A DNA stretch of 26,485 nt from contig JNEM01011706.1 in the NCBI GenBank assembly GCA_000697335.1, positions 1-26,485 of the forward strand, in the 5' to 3' direction. This stretch comes from Conidiobolus incongruus B7586. Its lineage: Eukaryota > Entomophthoromycota > Entomophthoromycetes > Entomophthorales > Conidiobolaceae. A program made the translations under genes and the position numbers. Under the pieces are notes generated by a model. The model ran no database searches. It was given only the letters and a program-made list of their open reading frames with translations, and had not been told where the DNA came from. Positions 1-11,542 of this stretch are shown here, piece after piece (the stretch's first letter is position 1; each line of letters begins with the position of its first letter).

Positions 1-2522
1 AATTTAATATTTTGATGATAATTAAAAATAACATTTAAACTGACAAAATATATTATTATACTTTATATTTTATTAAATTTAATATAAATTAATTAGTAAA
101 GAATATATTAATATCAATAACTTAAAAATAATGAATTTAAATCTAAATTATATATTATATTTAAAGGAATATCAATATTATTTGAAAAATTATATAAGAT
201 TCAAAATATAAAATAAATTTAAATATCATAATTAGATTCCATTGCAAATTAAAACAATAATAGTAATTAAAGGCAATGATAAGATAAGGGTGATAATATA
301 GAGATGTTAGAATTTAATAAATATAATATGAGGTTCAAATAATAAAAAGAACATTTTTATACTAAAAGGCGTACAATTCTGTTTTTTAATCAACTTTGAT
401 CAAGTTTAAATTATTAAAAATTAATTTTATTTGGTATTAAAATAATTTTAATGATCAGACAAAGTTATAAGTCTTTTTTATATTGTGTAAAAATAATATT
501 CAGCACTATTAAAATATAATTTAGCTAATAAATTTGAAAAAATTTTTAAAAATAAAAACAAATAAAATACTTATAACAATAATTCAGTTAATGATTAATA
601 AATTTACTTGATATTTCATTATAACAATCATTAGTTATGATTATAATAGTTGATTTTATATACAAATCCATTAAATCATTATAACATTTAAATGAATAAT
701 GCAATTTTTGATATATCAATCTGAATAAATATATTATTAATTTTTAAAAAAAATATTATATGAAAAGTTTTAAATAATATAATATAATATTATAATTAAA
801 TTCACTTTGTTACATGATAATTTAACTCTAATTAGAAAATTTTTATCAGTAAGATAAATTATAGTATTGAATTGAATATTATCATTGACTATATCTATAT
901 AAATTTCAATATAAATTAAAAATAAAATGGATATAAATTAAAAAAAATAATTGTAATTCAAATATAATTATTCAATTAAAAGAAGTATAAGAATATATAC
1001 GATTCTTTATTTAATATACTAGATATGATTTTCATATTTTAGCTTATTAATTAAAAACACAATAATATCAACTCAATGTCAACTAAATTTCGAAATACGA
1101 AACAGTAAACACCAGAATGGAGGCAATTATATATAGTTCGAATATAGTATATTTGAATTAAAATCATTAATAATCTCACTATATATAATAAAAGCATTAT
1201 TGCCAAATAGGACGCTGAGAGTAAAAATACCAATTCTTTAACTCAATTCTTAAGATCTGGAACTATTATTTATGATGTTGAGTTTTTATAATTATAAAAC
1301 AAGGAAGTATACTAAACTAGATTCGCAAATAGGAAAATCTAAAGTATCAATAACATATATATTTCAATAATATCTTTCAGTTTATTCACTTCAAATCCAA
1401 GGAAGAATAAAATTGGTTTAAATTGCTGACATTCAATTATCATGGGATGTGTAACAGAATGGCTATTATATAATAACAGTTGAAACTCCATTATATTTGA
1501 TAAGATATTATAGTTAATCCACTTAGTCTTTGAGGTTCGGAAAATAATGAAATCCAATTATTTGTTAAGTATCAAATATTATTTAATGTCAATTTGGCGA
1601 ATTGATTCATCAATAGCGATCATGAATGAATTAAATTAACAACTCAACTAATAATAATTGATAAATTGATTATATATAAAAACAATCATATGACATCAAG
1701 TCAAAATAATCAATATATAATGCTGGAGATATGTCTTATTTTATTAAGAAATAAACTGAATAATTTACCAATTGTAGTTATATTAAATTGAATTATAATG
1801 ATTATCACTTATCAATGTTCAAAAGAAATATTTATTAAATAGTATAATATTGGATAATATTCAAAAATTCTATCTAATTATTGAATAACTACATTTTCAA
1901 AATGTGCCACTTGTTAACGGATGAAAAATGAAATGAGCCAAAATTGAAAAATGTGCAAGTTTTTGTCTATATTAAGAAATAAACTTAAGTTCGATAATTT
2001 AATATAAATTAAAATAATTGATTTATTATATGAATCAAGTAATTCAATAGCTCGGCATTTATTTTTTCATAATACAAACACAGGTGATTTCAAAATGGGA
2101 AAGTAGATTAAGAGAGATAAATGTATTCAAATTAGTGTGCAACTAAAATTCAGGAATGGAGACACCATGCATACTCGTGACCAAAGTTCTAGGCTGTGAC
2201 AGCTAGTACCAATATTTCACAATTTTAAACTTTAACAATCCAATACACAGATAATTCATCGATATTTGATTTCATTGATAACATATAAGGCTATTAGACT
2301 TTTGCATAGTTTTCACTATTGATTATATTCATAAAATCAACCTGGTTCAGTTTAACTAATCAAACTAATCATTTTTTATTGATAATCACATTGTTTGGTA
2401 ATTTCTTTAATAACCAAAATAATCTTTGCACCAGGCACCAACTTAACTGGATTTTTAAATTAATTATAATTTTACTAAATACATATAAATTAAATATTTA
2501 ACTATATTAATTAAATGGTTAT

Positions 2523-2546
2523 ATGAAATTATGAAATTATGAAATC
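2523..2546. repeat. Short tandem repeat, 8-bp unit, three copies
   Basis: Three head-to-tail copies of ATGAAATT lie at 2523-2530, 2531-2538 and 2539-2546; the last ends in C instead of T. It is a minor simple repeat in AT-rich DNA with no evident function. Confidence 0.8.
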
Positions 2547-2639
2547 AAATGATATATATTTGAAGTGAAATTTTAAGGTTGTATTCAATTAAAAAAGACT
2601 ATTCAATTTTGTTAATAAATATTTGTCAATTTCAGAAGA

Positions 2640-2960
2640 GATCAACTGCAGCATGATTACTATAGTTTCGAATTAAGTTTATTTTGAATGTTAAAATAAG
2701 CCGAGTAATGAATGCCATATGTAGCTAATGAGAAGAGTATGCAGGTTGGAAGTGATTAAGTTTACAAGATAGAAAAATAGTCTAATTCTAGAATTATTAG
2801 GCAAAGTAAACAACTTTCATGAATAACTTACCAAGGTTTCAAAATAGCCCTATGTGCATTTAATTGGACAAAAGGTCATGTTACTATTGGTAGCTTAACT
2901 CGGCCAATTTTATTGAGAGTAATATCCGACGGAACGACCTAATAATCCAGTTTATTTCAC
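2640..2960. other. Slightly G+C-richer island, no gene identified
   Basis: The patch stands out from the surrounding AT-rich DNA. A plus-strand frame stays open for about 38 codons up to the TAA at about 2942, but it has no convincing start, splice acceptor or family motif. The minus strand carries a GTAAGT donor-like hexamer at about 2827-2832, but no open exon leads into it. It could be a decayed gene fragment or untranslated sequence. I cannot assign it. Confidence 0.25.
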
Positions 2961-3471
2961 TTTTATCTTTTATATCCAACACTTTAAAATTTTTATAATT
3001 TCCTAATAGAAAAAACAATTTTTAAGGTTTATTAAATTTCTTTCAAAAATGGTAAATTTTGTACAACTTTATAAATTTTCTCGATTTTTAAAGGATTTTT
3101 ATAAGGGATAAATATTATTGGGTGGTCTGGGTAGATGTCTAAGGTGTTATAATATTTATAATATCTGGATTAACATCAGTTGATTATTAATAATTTATTG
3201 CATCATTTTATTTGATAATGTAGGTGCTATATTAAAAGAATAATGAAAATTTCTCTATAAGGAAAAAATTCCCAAATTTAGACAATGCTATTGATAACTA
3301 TTTAGTGATACAATTTTAATGTGATTTATATTCAATTCAGATTGCATACAATTTATCAAATTTTCCTTATTTTTTCTGAACCTCATTTATATCAATTATT
3401 GAAAATTTGCTATTTTAGAAATATAGTTGAGTACCCGGTAAATATATAATACATGTCCGATAGGATGTTAT

Positions 3472-3477
3472 TTTATT
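3472..3477 (-). terminator. Polyadenylation signal of the 3482-5218 gene
   Basis: AATAAA on the minus strand, a few bases after the TAA stop. The position fits a eukaryotic poly(A) signal, although this hexamer is common in such AT-rich DNA. Confidence 0.4.
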
Positions 3478-3481
3478 TTAA

Positions 3482-5218
3482 TTATCTAAAATATCGATCA
3501 CAGTTGAATTGAATTAATGGCTGTGGCAGTGGGTCTGAACTATTAATTTTCATTTTCCAGCACTCAATAGTCGATAGCACATCACTCGCTCCATCCCAAG
3601 CATTGCTAAAATACTCGAATAATTTGACCAATTGTTCATAGTCGTGTTCAACATATTTGAGCTTATGTGTGCTTTTGTTCCTTAAACTTCTTATCAACTG
3701 AAGGTAAGTAAATCCCAACTCGCAGAAATATTCTATAGGGAATGGCGGCTTCATCAGTTGTTCGAGTTGATCGTCATCTAATCCATCATCCATCATGGCT
3801 AGCAAATGTGTATTGGTGTATTGAAACCAATCCTGTAGCATCTGTAACTGATGATGACATGTCTTGATTGCTAAATTGATCATCTCCATCTGATCATTCG
3901 GCCTATCCCATAAGAATCCATTAGAGCTAAGTATATACCTGAGTAGTACAAGCTTTCCATTGAGCATGATTAAATGGCATAATATCCTCATTGTAATCAT
4001 TGGACTGTTTAAACGATGTTCGATAGATAGACAAATAGGAAAGTATTTGATATAATTGGGAAGGGTATTATGCCAATTTTCTAGTTCGTTAAGCAATTGG
4101 CGACATTCTACGAGGGAGTACCTTCGGTTTGTTCCAGACACTAAATGAGTGATTTTAGTTAGTATGGCTGCTAGCTGAGGGCAATGAGAGAGAAAAGTAT
4201 CATAGTACTTTGGAAATGGATGTTTAGATTGAGCTAGCAGCTCTTGATGCCTTATGCCAGGACTTCGATGTGAGTATTGAATTGATTCTTTCTGATATGG
4301 AGGTAGTAGAGCTGGTCTATTCACCAGCTGGGCGATTTGATGATCTCTGAAATGCATCAAATCCCATAGCTTTCTTATTGTATCAAGTTCTTGTTTGGAA
4401 TATATTTGATATAATCTTGAACTGGGATCGTTTATCTGATGAAAATTTAATGTTTGACTCAAACGAATTGCACTTGTCATTCTTTCAACACACCTTGAAA
4501 AATTACCCATATTGTGATCTGCTTCCCAAAGGATTAGAATCGCTTGGATTAACACGATATCAGGCTTAGCTAAATAGGGTAACATTTGTTTCAAGCTGAG
4601 TTGATAATGATATTCGAAAAACTCCATGTTTTGCTGATGTAGATGTATATAAGGTGAGACCAAACTACTATCAGCAACCATCGCACTAATTAAATAATCC
4701 GGTGGAGGCTGTCTTTTAAAAGTATTCATGTATTCATTAAAGTCTAAAACTCGGGGATATGAACAGTATTCGTTAACTGCAAAGAAGTGAGGAATTAGGA
4801 CTTGAGGATAATCTGAGTAATCAAATGACTGTGGTGAAAACTTGGATTTTCGCTGAGTTATTTTGACTAAATCGTAAGAATGATCATTTTGTGTAGACTC
4901 ATCAAAGTCTACAACACTAGAAGTAGAAGAACATGAATATTGTGAGGGTGTCAACATGGATTCTTTTCTGCGTTTCCTATTTAAACACTCTTCCTCAATT
5001 AGTCTACTGACCAAGGGCATATAATCAATAAGTGTTTTTTCCACACTGTCCATCCTCAAGTTTACTTTAGCAATAGCAGAGTTAGGTATGAAAGGTTTAG
5101 GAGGCTTTGGTTTTTTCGAGCTTTTGTTAAAGGGCGCATTTAGTTGCTCTGTAGGTCCTGGCCTGTCTCTTTCATCGAATAATTGAAATGTGTTGAATTG
5201 TCCAGAAAAGTTACTCAT
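3482..5218 (-). CDS. Fungal-specific transcription factor domain protein lacking a Zn2Cys6 cluster (paralogue A)
   Basis: Intronless ORF of 578 aa. Residues about 140-305 match the fungal transcription factor middle homology domain (Fungal_trans): LIPHFF near 141-146, a P-x-x-x-x-IQAILILWE segment at 219-232, MTSAIRLSQTLNFH at 247-260, and IRKLWDLMHFRDHQIAQLVN then RPALLP at 281-306. In known family members this domain follows an N-terminal Zn2Cys6 DNA-binding cluster and has a regulatory role in the nucleus. Here the first 75 residues contain no cysteine, so the cluster is absent. Instead there is GQFNTFQL (6-13), RPGPT (19-23), a basic-proline KSSKKPKPPK tract (32-41) and a helix-like segment (51-78). 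NRKRRK at 80-85 could be a nuclear localisation signal; a Ser-rich linker follows. The start is supported by an in-frame TAG directly before the ATG and by ungapped N-terminal conservation with the paralogue at 11543-13300. Regulated targets are unknown. An unseen upstream zinc-cluster exon is possible but unsupported. Confidence 0.88.
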   Translation of the reverse strand: MSNFSGQFNTFQLFDERDRPGPTEQLNAPFNKSSKKPKPPKPFIPNSAIAKVNLRMDSVEKTLIDYMPLVSRLIEEECLNRKRRKESMLTPSQYSCSSTSSVVDFDESTQNDHSYDLVKITQRKSKFSPQSFDYSDYPQVLIPHFFAVNEYCSYPRVLDFNEYMNTFKRQPPPDYLISAMVADSSLVSPYIHLHQQNMEFFEYHYQLSLKQMLPYLAKPDIVLIQAILILWEADHNMGNFSRCVERMTSAIRLSQTLNFHQINDPSSRLYQIYSKQELDTIRKLWDLMHFRDHQIAQLVNRPALLPPYQKESIQYSHRSPGIRHQELLAQSKHPFPKYYDTFLSHCPQLAAILTKITHLVSGTNRRYSLVECRQLLNELENWHNTLPNYIKYFPICLSIEHRLNSPMITMRILCHLIMLNGKLVLLRYILSSNGFLWDRPNDQMEMINLAIKTCHHQLQMLQDWFQYTNTHLLAMMDDGLDDDQLEQLMKPPFPIEYFCELGFTYLQLIRSLRNKSTHKLKYVEHDYEQLVKLFEYFSNAWDGASDVLSTIECWKMKINSSDPLPQPLIQFNCDRYFR

Positions 5219-5329
5219 CTATAGTCTATAATACAAGCGGAATCAAATCCACAAAAAAACTATATAAAATCAAAATCGGGATAAATAAATTTAAGGAGCT
5301 CAAAATTCGACTAAGTGGAAAGGCTGGGT

Positions 5330-5337
5330 ATTTATAA
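5330..5337 (-). promoter_or_regulatory. Possible TATA box of paralogue A
   Basis: TATAAATA on the minus strand, about 112 bases upstream of the ATG at 5218. A similar element precedes paralogue B. TATA-like octamers are common by chance here, so this is suggestive only. Confidence 0.28.
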
Positions 5338-6311
5338 TGACAACTATGCAATCATATGAAACGATATGAAAGTTTGATCAATTGGGATAATAATTTTGCA
5401 CAAAAATTTGCAATATGCATTAATTATCAATCTGAATTAATCCATAACATAATCAGCTATTATTTTCACCGCTATGAAGCTTATTTTAACAATGTTTGCA
5501 CTGTTTTAGATGAGTATTGACAATTTGGTTTCAATAATCAAATTGAGATCATGTTAACCTTAGGGATAAACCTGACAGCAATTCCGATCCACAGAATAAA
5601 TACAACTTACAAAATAGGATTAAAATAAACTAAATTCCAAATACAAATGTAGGTTAATCCGTTACTTCCTTTGAATATAGTTATTTCCTATTTTGGTTTA
5701 AAACATAATTATGATGTTATTGTAACTGTGGTGAGAGTAGAAAAATTTGAATGAACCATACTGGAATATCTTGGTTTATCTATTATACTAATTTTTAAAT
5801 AACATAATATATTTTATAATGAAAAAAATATCGGGATTTATAATTACTAATATTATAATATTATAATATTATTCAATAAATATTATAAATAATTAAATTT
5901 TATAATATTTAAATTCTAGGTTTAAACAATGTTTTAACATTGATTATATTACCCATTAAATTGACATAAAGTCTTATATAATATAACATTGATAAACTTG
6001 ATTAATATATTTTGGCAATTTTTTATTAGCGGATATTTAAACGATTTAATATTTAAAAATAGTTATTTCTTGAACAATTTGTGACTAAAATAAAGTTTCA
6101 TGTTGAAATTTATATTTATTAGAAGTTGAATTATTGGTTGTTTTAAAAGATGATTGTCTTAAGTGGATCACTTTAATATGGTAATTAGATTATAAAATAC
6201 AATTTATTTTTGGTTGAAAATTTGATTTCAATAGTCTGAATAGTGTTCATAAAAATTTTTTCTTCGCTCTTTGACAGGTATAATTAAATTAAAATTTCCA
6301 GTGAAATAAAT

Positions 6312-6356
6312 ACTAATACTAATACTAATAATAACAATATTATTGTTAATATTATT
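6312..6356. repeat. ACTAAT triplicate followed by an AT-rich inverted repeat
   Basis: Three tandem ACTAAT copies (6312-6329) run directly into a short hairpin sequence, TAACAAT-ATT-ATTGTTA, a perfect 7-bp stem with a 3-base loop. Such sequence can arise by replication slippage and palindrome extension. No function is evident. Confidence 0.7.
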
Positions 6357-6961
6357 ATCTTTAATACCATTATAAAATATAAGAAACCTCAAAGCATTAA
6401 TTAATAAATTTAAAAACAAATATCAATTACCAATTTTGTAGCCCGAAAATTAATTAAGTTTAAATTGTAGTTATTTTTATGGTGTACATAGTAATTTTGT
6501 TAATGAAATTGAAATTGGTGATAGCTATACAATATATTAAAAGGTTTAAAAGAGATAAAAAATAGATAAGTTGATGATTATCAATACATTTTAATACATT
6601 TTGTTATTAAGATTTAACAATTGTATTTATTTAGTTTGTGTTAGTTTTAAAGTTGCTCTTAATTTATAGTAAATTTTAGTGTTTGGATCAATTTCAATTT
6701 CAAATTTATAAATAGCACTGTTTTCACTTAATAATGAGCAAATTATACTGAACAAATCATAGATTATTTATAATTATTGAACAAATGTTTGAATTATTAA
6801 TACATCTTTTTTTTTCCAAAAGCATAAGGATCAAGGATTATTATTCTAACTGATAAACATTGTTTAGATTACTAATAGATTAATTGAAGTGACTAAAATA
6901 CCTTAAAAAATAAAACATCATTTTATTCAAATAGAATCAAGTTATTTCCTTAATACAGTAT

Positions 6962-6976
6962 CAAATCAAATCAAAT
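6962..6976. repeat. Pentanucleotide repeat CAAAT x3
   Basis: Three perfect tandem copies of TCAAA/CAAAT in AT-rich intergenic DNA. It is a minor microsatellite. Confidence 0.7.
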
Positions 6977-7132
6977 GTATCCTATGCTGTTTCTTAATTT
7001 CAAAGCTGTTGAGAACTACTTTATATTACTTTACAAGTATATCAAGTCTAAATTTGGTTTAATTTTTATATTTCAAAAGTTACGTAAGTTGAAAAATAAG
7101 CTTTTATATTAAGTTGCATTTTAATCTTCAAT

Positions 7133-7152
7133 TGTTTTGTTTTGTTTTGTTT
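7133..7152. repeat. Pentanucleotide repeat GTTTT x4
   Basis: Four near-perfect tandem copies of GTTTT. This microsatellite in the spacer between the two paralogues has no gene association. Confidence 0.7.
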
Positions 7153-8429
7153 AGTTTGAAATTTTCAAATATTATAGTTTCATTTGATAACTTTACACTT
7201 CTAATAATTTTTGGATATTAAAGAGTGTTTGTATCCCTAGATTTGATTCAGTGACTATAAGTAGTAATACCTAATCTGTTAATAAATACGTAAATAAAAG
7301 CTCATATCAAGTTAAACGACCTATATGGAAACTCGGTTTCGGTAATTCAGATATCCTTTCCTAAATCTTATGTGCTTTATAGCTTAGAAATGATAATTTG
7401 TTCAATCAAGCATTGTATAAAAACCAAAAATACTAAAAACGGTTAGAGACTAACATTAAATTGAAATAAAGCCACATACAATGGCAAGTTGCATCTTTTA
7501 ATTATAATTTTAAATTAAATTCAATAAAAATTTTCAAAATGCATAAAAATTTCAAATAATCTTTTCAAATATTGCATAATTTAAAAAATTTTTTTATTTG
7601 AAAATTTTATTATAAGTTAAATAGAATTTTTTTTTGTGTTTGTTCAGATTAGTTAATACGATAATCTTAATATATTTTAAAATTTAGATTTTTTAATTAA
7701 AATTTATTGGTTTCATAGTTTTATTCTTATTAATTTTTTGGATATAATTTAAAATACCTCCATTAGGAAATGGATTTCCAAATTTGACAAATCAACTTTT
7801 AATTTTAATTAATCAAAGTGGAAAATGATTGGATTAACTAAATCTATAATTAATGAAAATGTTGTGAAAATCTTGCAAGCATAAATTTGAGATTTTTGAT
7901 TTTGAAATATAATTAATTGATTGTATAAAGTTTTGAATTGATACAATAATATTTAGAATGTTCATTAAAATCTAATTATGGACATTAAATCCCAATATTG
8001 CATGTTTTACAGTGATTATATATAAAAGATAATTGTATGTTAAATTACTTTCGAAAGTGTAATTATAATGTATCTAATTGCTTCAAATGTTGATAAAAGA
8101 TTCAATCCCATATTACTGTGTTTAATAATATAGAGTAATTATTCTGAATTATACAACATCACATCTATAAATATACTTAATTATATTGTTAAATAACTAT
8201 TAACGATGATTTTAATAAGAATTTATCAGTCTCCTATTTCAAAACGTTTTGGCGATATAAAATTGATTCATAATTTGTATAATATTAATGAATTGTAATA
8301 ACTTATACATTTAAAAATGAAGTAAAAATAACATATTTAAGATGAAATTTATGTGTAGTACATTATTCAAGAATAAGAGAATTTTTCTAATTATACAGTG
8401 GATTGCTAGATTTCATTAAAAGAGATTTG

Positions 8430-8870
8430 ATGTAGTATTTGACTTTACATATTCTTAGGCTAAATGTGGTTCCAATAGATAGAATATGTGTTGGGGAAAT
8501 GTTGGGAGTACAAAAGCGTGTCAATCCATTATAATATCGCAAACGGATACAATTGTAATTAATCTAATTGATTTGTGATGGCATTTTTTGAAGTGGTCGG
8601 ATTTCTCAATCCTCAGATTTGAAATTTAATTATCCTAAAAATCAATAAAATTCCGCATTTTTTGTGCTCTGACCGGTTGCCTATATAAAGAAATTTAATT
8701 ATTTATACCATAAAAGAGTATTATTAATCTTTAATTCTGATTTTGCAGTATCTTCACCTCAATGCCGATAAACGAGAGTATAAGCTATGCACACAATATA
8801 TGATTAATTCAACGTCCGTCTTATTATGAATTACGGATATAAATTATGTATCTAGGCTTATCATTAAGGG
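8430..8870 (+). other. G+C-richer island with a weak two-exon ORF candidate
   Basis: This island interrupts the spacer. On the plus strand an ATG at 8486 opens 23 codons (beginning MCWGNVGS) to a GTAATT donor at 8555. A TTTTGCAG acceptor ends at 8748 and is followed, in the same phase, by 26 codons (beginning YLHLNADK) to a TGA at 8827-8829. The result would be a 49-aa protein with three cysteines. The 194-nt intron is longer than the 57-63 nt introns of the MOG1 gene, and no family is recognised. A TATATAAAG motif at about 8683-8691 lies inside the putative intron and could instead mark a promoter for a short transcript. This is a hint only, possibly a decayed gene. Confidence 0.18.
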
Positions 8871-11510
8871 GGAGCTTGTTTTTAAAAATATGCAAGAATT
8901 ACATATTTTTTCAATCTAAGTAACACATTGTTTTTTTAAATTCTAAATATTTTTAATAAACTCGGCATTCTGTAAAATATTAATCTTTCAATATATGGCG
9001 TTGTTTAAAATTTAATCAAAAAGGGTTACAAAGTTATAAAAATAAAACAAATAATACATTCAGCAATCAATAAAGCATGTTTAAACATGTTTAATATGAG
9101 TAGAAAAATAGTTAAATATTTATAACAAGGAATTTATTTAATATTTATTTTGTATTAGTCTTAAATTTTACAAATACATGATCAATTCAATGAGAAATGA
9201 GCTATGGTTGATTATTTACTCTAATTTATCTATTCATAATTCCGATATATTAATAAATTACTTATACAATACATTATCAGTATTTTACTATTCATAAAAT
9301 ACAATTAATTCGTGTTCAATATATTTAAATGAGTGTGTATTTTTATTTGGAGTGTCCAGTTTATTTTATTATTTCATTAATTCCGCTTTATTCAAAAATT
9401 AACAAATAATTGATTAGAATAATAACAAGTAATGTATATAATTATTAATATTTGAATCAGCTATATGTGATGAGATTAAAGCTTAAGTTAAAAATAAATC
9501 TAATTTAATCCAAGAAATTGAAGTATTTAATTTAATTTTTTGATCAATGTTTTTGATTTGGAGGATTTGCAAAATATTAAATTGTCCCTGAACAATTTTA
9601 AAAGTTATTAATTCATATTTTTTAAATGACTTATAATTTAAGGTTTACCATATTTCACCTTAATTTCAAAGAAATAATTAAGGAATTGGATCATCAAAAT
9701 TATCAGAATAAGTTTGAAGTATTATAAATCATTGGTTTAATAGTTTTTAAGTAATATTTGAATAAGAGTACTCTGTAAAAATAAATTATCTAAAACTAGT
9801 TAGCTTGAAAAATACTCAATAATCAAAACAGATCACAATTAAATTTGCCATTAAATATATACAATATATAATTAGAAACATATATTCTATATTTCAATGA
9901 TTTTTGTGTATATTTCATATATTAAGTGATATTTTAATTTAAACAGATAACTAGTAAGTTTAACAACATAATCAAAATTATTATTTTTGAAAAAAAAGTG
10001 GCAATAAAAGCAATTTTTAAATTTCAAGGATAAATTATTTAATTAAATATAATATTATTGAGGGTATTTTGATATAAAATAATTAATAAAAAAATCACTT
10101 AATAATACACAAAAAAACTATGCAGAATTTCCAATTTCTAAAATTTATAAAAAATATTTTTTTATTATATTCTTATTAAAATTTAATATTATTCTTAAAT
10201 TCTCTAATTTAATTAAAGTGAACAATTAAACTAACAAATTTAGGTATATATAAATCGATTAAACAAGTATTATTACTTATAAGAATGATAAGTAAATATT
10301 TTATAATAATACCATATAAGATTTGAATAAATAAATGCTCAAAAATTTAAAATAAAATTTATCCAATTTTATATAATATTAATTAAATGATTCAATGTGA
10401 TTCATAATTTTCTGGATAATTTACTTTAAATAAACTAGTTATATACTTTTATATATATCTTTCAACAGTTTTATTAATGCAATGTCGTGTAAACATATTA
10501 AAATCACCAACTCTTAATAAATGTATATCATATGACCTTTTTAAAGTGGTTCTGAATATAAGATGATTTTCATTGTAAATAAATAATTCTATCAAAGTTG
10601 TATAATCAATTTGACTAATAATCTTGATATTTTTATTAATAAATAATTATTTATAATATTAAAAATATTATCTCTTTAATGATTCGATTTTATAATAATG
10701 AGGAGGTAATAGGAGAGAAAATATATAAAATCTAATTGCATATATGAAGAAAGGAGTCAACTTTGAAACATGTCTTATCCATTACAATAGATGATTTTTG
10801 TTAGGCTTTATTTTTTGAATAGATGAATCAGCTCCCAAAGATTAAAATCTATTTTTAACCAACATCATTGATTTTTCAGCTTATTCATTTCGTTTACTTG
10901 ATTTAAATCCATTCTTGATTAAGTTTAATGAAAATCTGATTAGCATGAGTACCACATGAAAGTGCCATATTACTCCACGTTCGGGCGGGAGAATAAGTTT
11001 CATAGCAATTTTTTAGAAAACAAATTGATGATGCCATCGCTAATATATTAATATTAGTAAATATTTCAAAAATTTTACAATTCAAGGATATATCTTTTGT
11101 GAAACTCGATTTTCGCTTCATTCATTATTATTAATACTTTGAGTTTAGAGAAAGTAGACTTCAATTTGAAAATATAATTACCAATTATAGTTTATCAAAT
11201 CAAATAATTAGGGAATATTTGAATGAATTTTTTAAGAACAAAATATTAGGAAAAAATAATGATAATATGTATAAATAAAATTAGTATGATATTTTTACTA
11301 TTTTGATAAATTTTATGGATATTATATCTTCAACAAGCATGTTGAATATTTATTAGTTCTTATAATATTATATTAATATCATATTTTTCCAAATAAATTT
11401 CGAGCCACTATTTTTCGAATTATTCATAGCATATTTAGAATTTAATCAAAGTATAATTGAATCATATGGTATAAAGTAGAGTCACATTCTTAATTAATAT
11501 TAAATTAGCA
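8871..11510. other. AT-rich intergenic spacer, second part
   Basis: Low-complexity AT-rich DNA with dense stops, downstream of paralogue B. The only patch that stands out is at about 10890-11130, listed separately. No repeat family, RNA gene or mobile element was recognised. Confidence 0.55.
10903..11121 (-). CDS. Doubtful 72-aa ORF of unknown function
   Basis: A 72-codon frame from ATG at 11121 to a stop at 10903, on the same strand as and about 420 bases downstream of paralogue B. Composition is less biased than the other short frames here: two Trp, four Cys and a mixed segment ending in QIFIKLNQEW. The local DNA is also somewhat G+C-richer. No signal peptide, transmembrane segment or family motif is visible. 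One or two ATG frames of this length are expected by chance in a window of this composition. It could be a real small protein, an exon of something larger, a decayed fragment or chance. Confidence 0.17.
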   Translation of the reverse strand: MKRKSSFTKDISLNCKIFEIFTNINILAMASSICFLKNCYETYSPARTWSNMALSCGTHANQIFIKLNQEWI

Positions 11511-11516
11511 TTTATT
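11511..11516 (-). terminator. Polyadenylation signal of paralogue B
   Basis: AATAAA on the minus strand, 26 bases after the TAA stop at 11543-11545. Distance and orientation fit a fungal poly(A) signal. Confidence 0.42.
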
Positions 11517-11542
11517 GAATGCAACTAATAAATATAATGTTA

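Larger units (their letters stand above)
1..3471. other. AT-rich region with no confident gene
   Basis: This stretch lies downstream of the 3' end of the minus-strand gene at 3482-5218. It is strongly AT-rich, and stops are frequent in all six frames. The longest open frames are about 60-72 codons (minus 1051-1233, minus 1339-1557, plus 2319-2501). They are low-complexity Leu/Ile/Asn/Phe-rich strings with no recognisable domain, and several of that length are expected by chance at this base composition. Somewhat G+C-richer patches lie at about 2060-2200 and 2640-2960. No RNA gene or mobile element was recognised. Confidence 0.6.
5340..8430. other. AT-rich intergenic spacer, first part
   Basis: Upstream region of paralogue A and first half of the spacer between the two paralogues. 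I looked on the minus strand just upstream of the ATG for an exon with the Zn2Cys6 pattern (C-x2-C-x6-C spacing with basic residues) and saw none. The minus-strand open frame at 6228-6419 is Asn/Ile repeat-derived and not credible as a gene. Only simple repeats, listed separately, stand out. Confidence 0.6.

Noticed and set aside
1051-1557. Two minus-strand ORFs of 60 and 72 codons
   Set aside because: Hydrophobic or low-complexity strings without family features; frames of this length are expected several times in a window of this composition.
2825-2840. ATAACTTACC resembling the U1 snRNA 5' end
   Set aside because: The following sequence has none of the U1 stem-loops and no Sm site; the match is limited to the splice-donor complement.
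4378-4569. 63-codon plus-strand ORF
   Set aside because: It lies wholly antisense inside the coding sequence of paralogue A and has no domain; it is a shadow frame.
5219-5700. Possible upstream exon encoding a Zn2Cys6 cluster for paralogue A
   Set aside because: Minus-strand translation of this stretch shows no C-x2-C-x6-C pattern with basic residues, and an in-frame stop directly precedes the ATG. Paralogue B has the same layout.
6228-6419. 63-codon minus-strand ORF
   Set aside because: Its middle is a translation of the ACTAAT/ATT simple repeat.
10931-10960. Apparent match to the U6 snRNA GATTAGCATG segment
   Set aside because: Only about ten bases fit. The ACAGAG box, the 5' stem and the downstream U6 sequence are absent.
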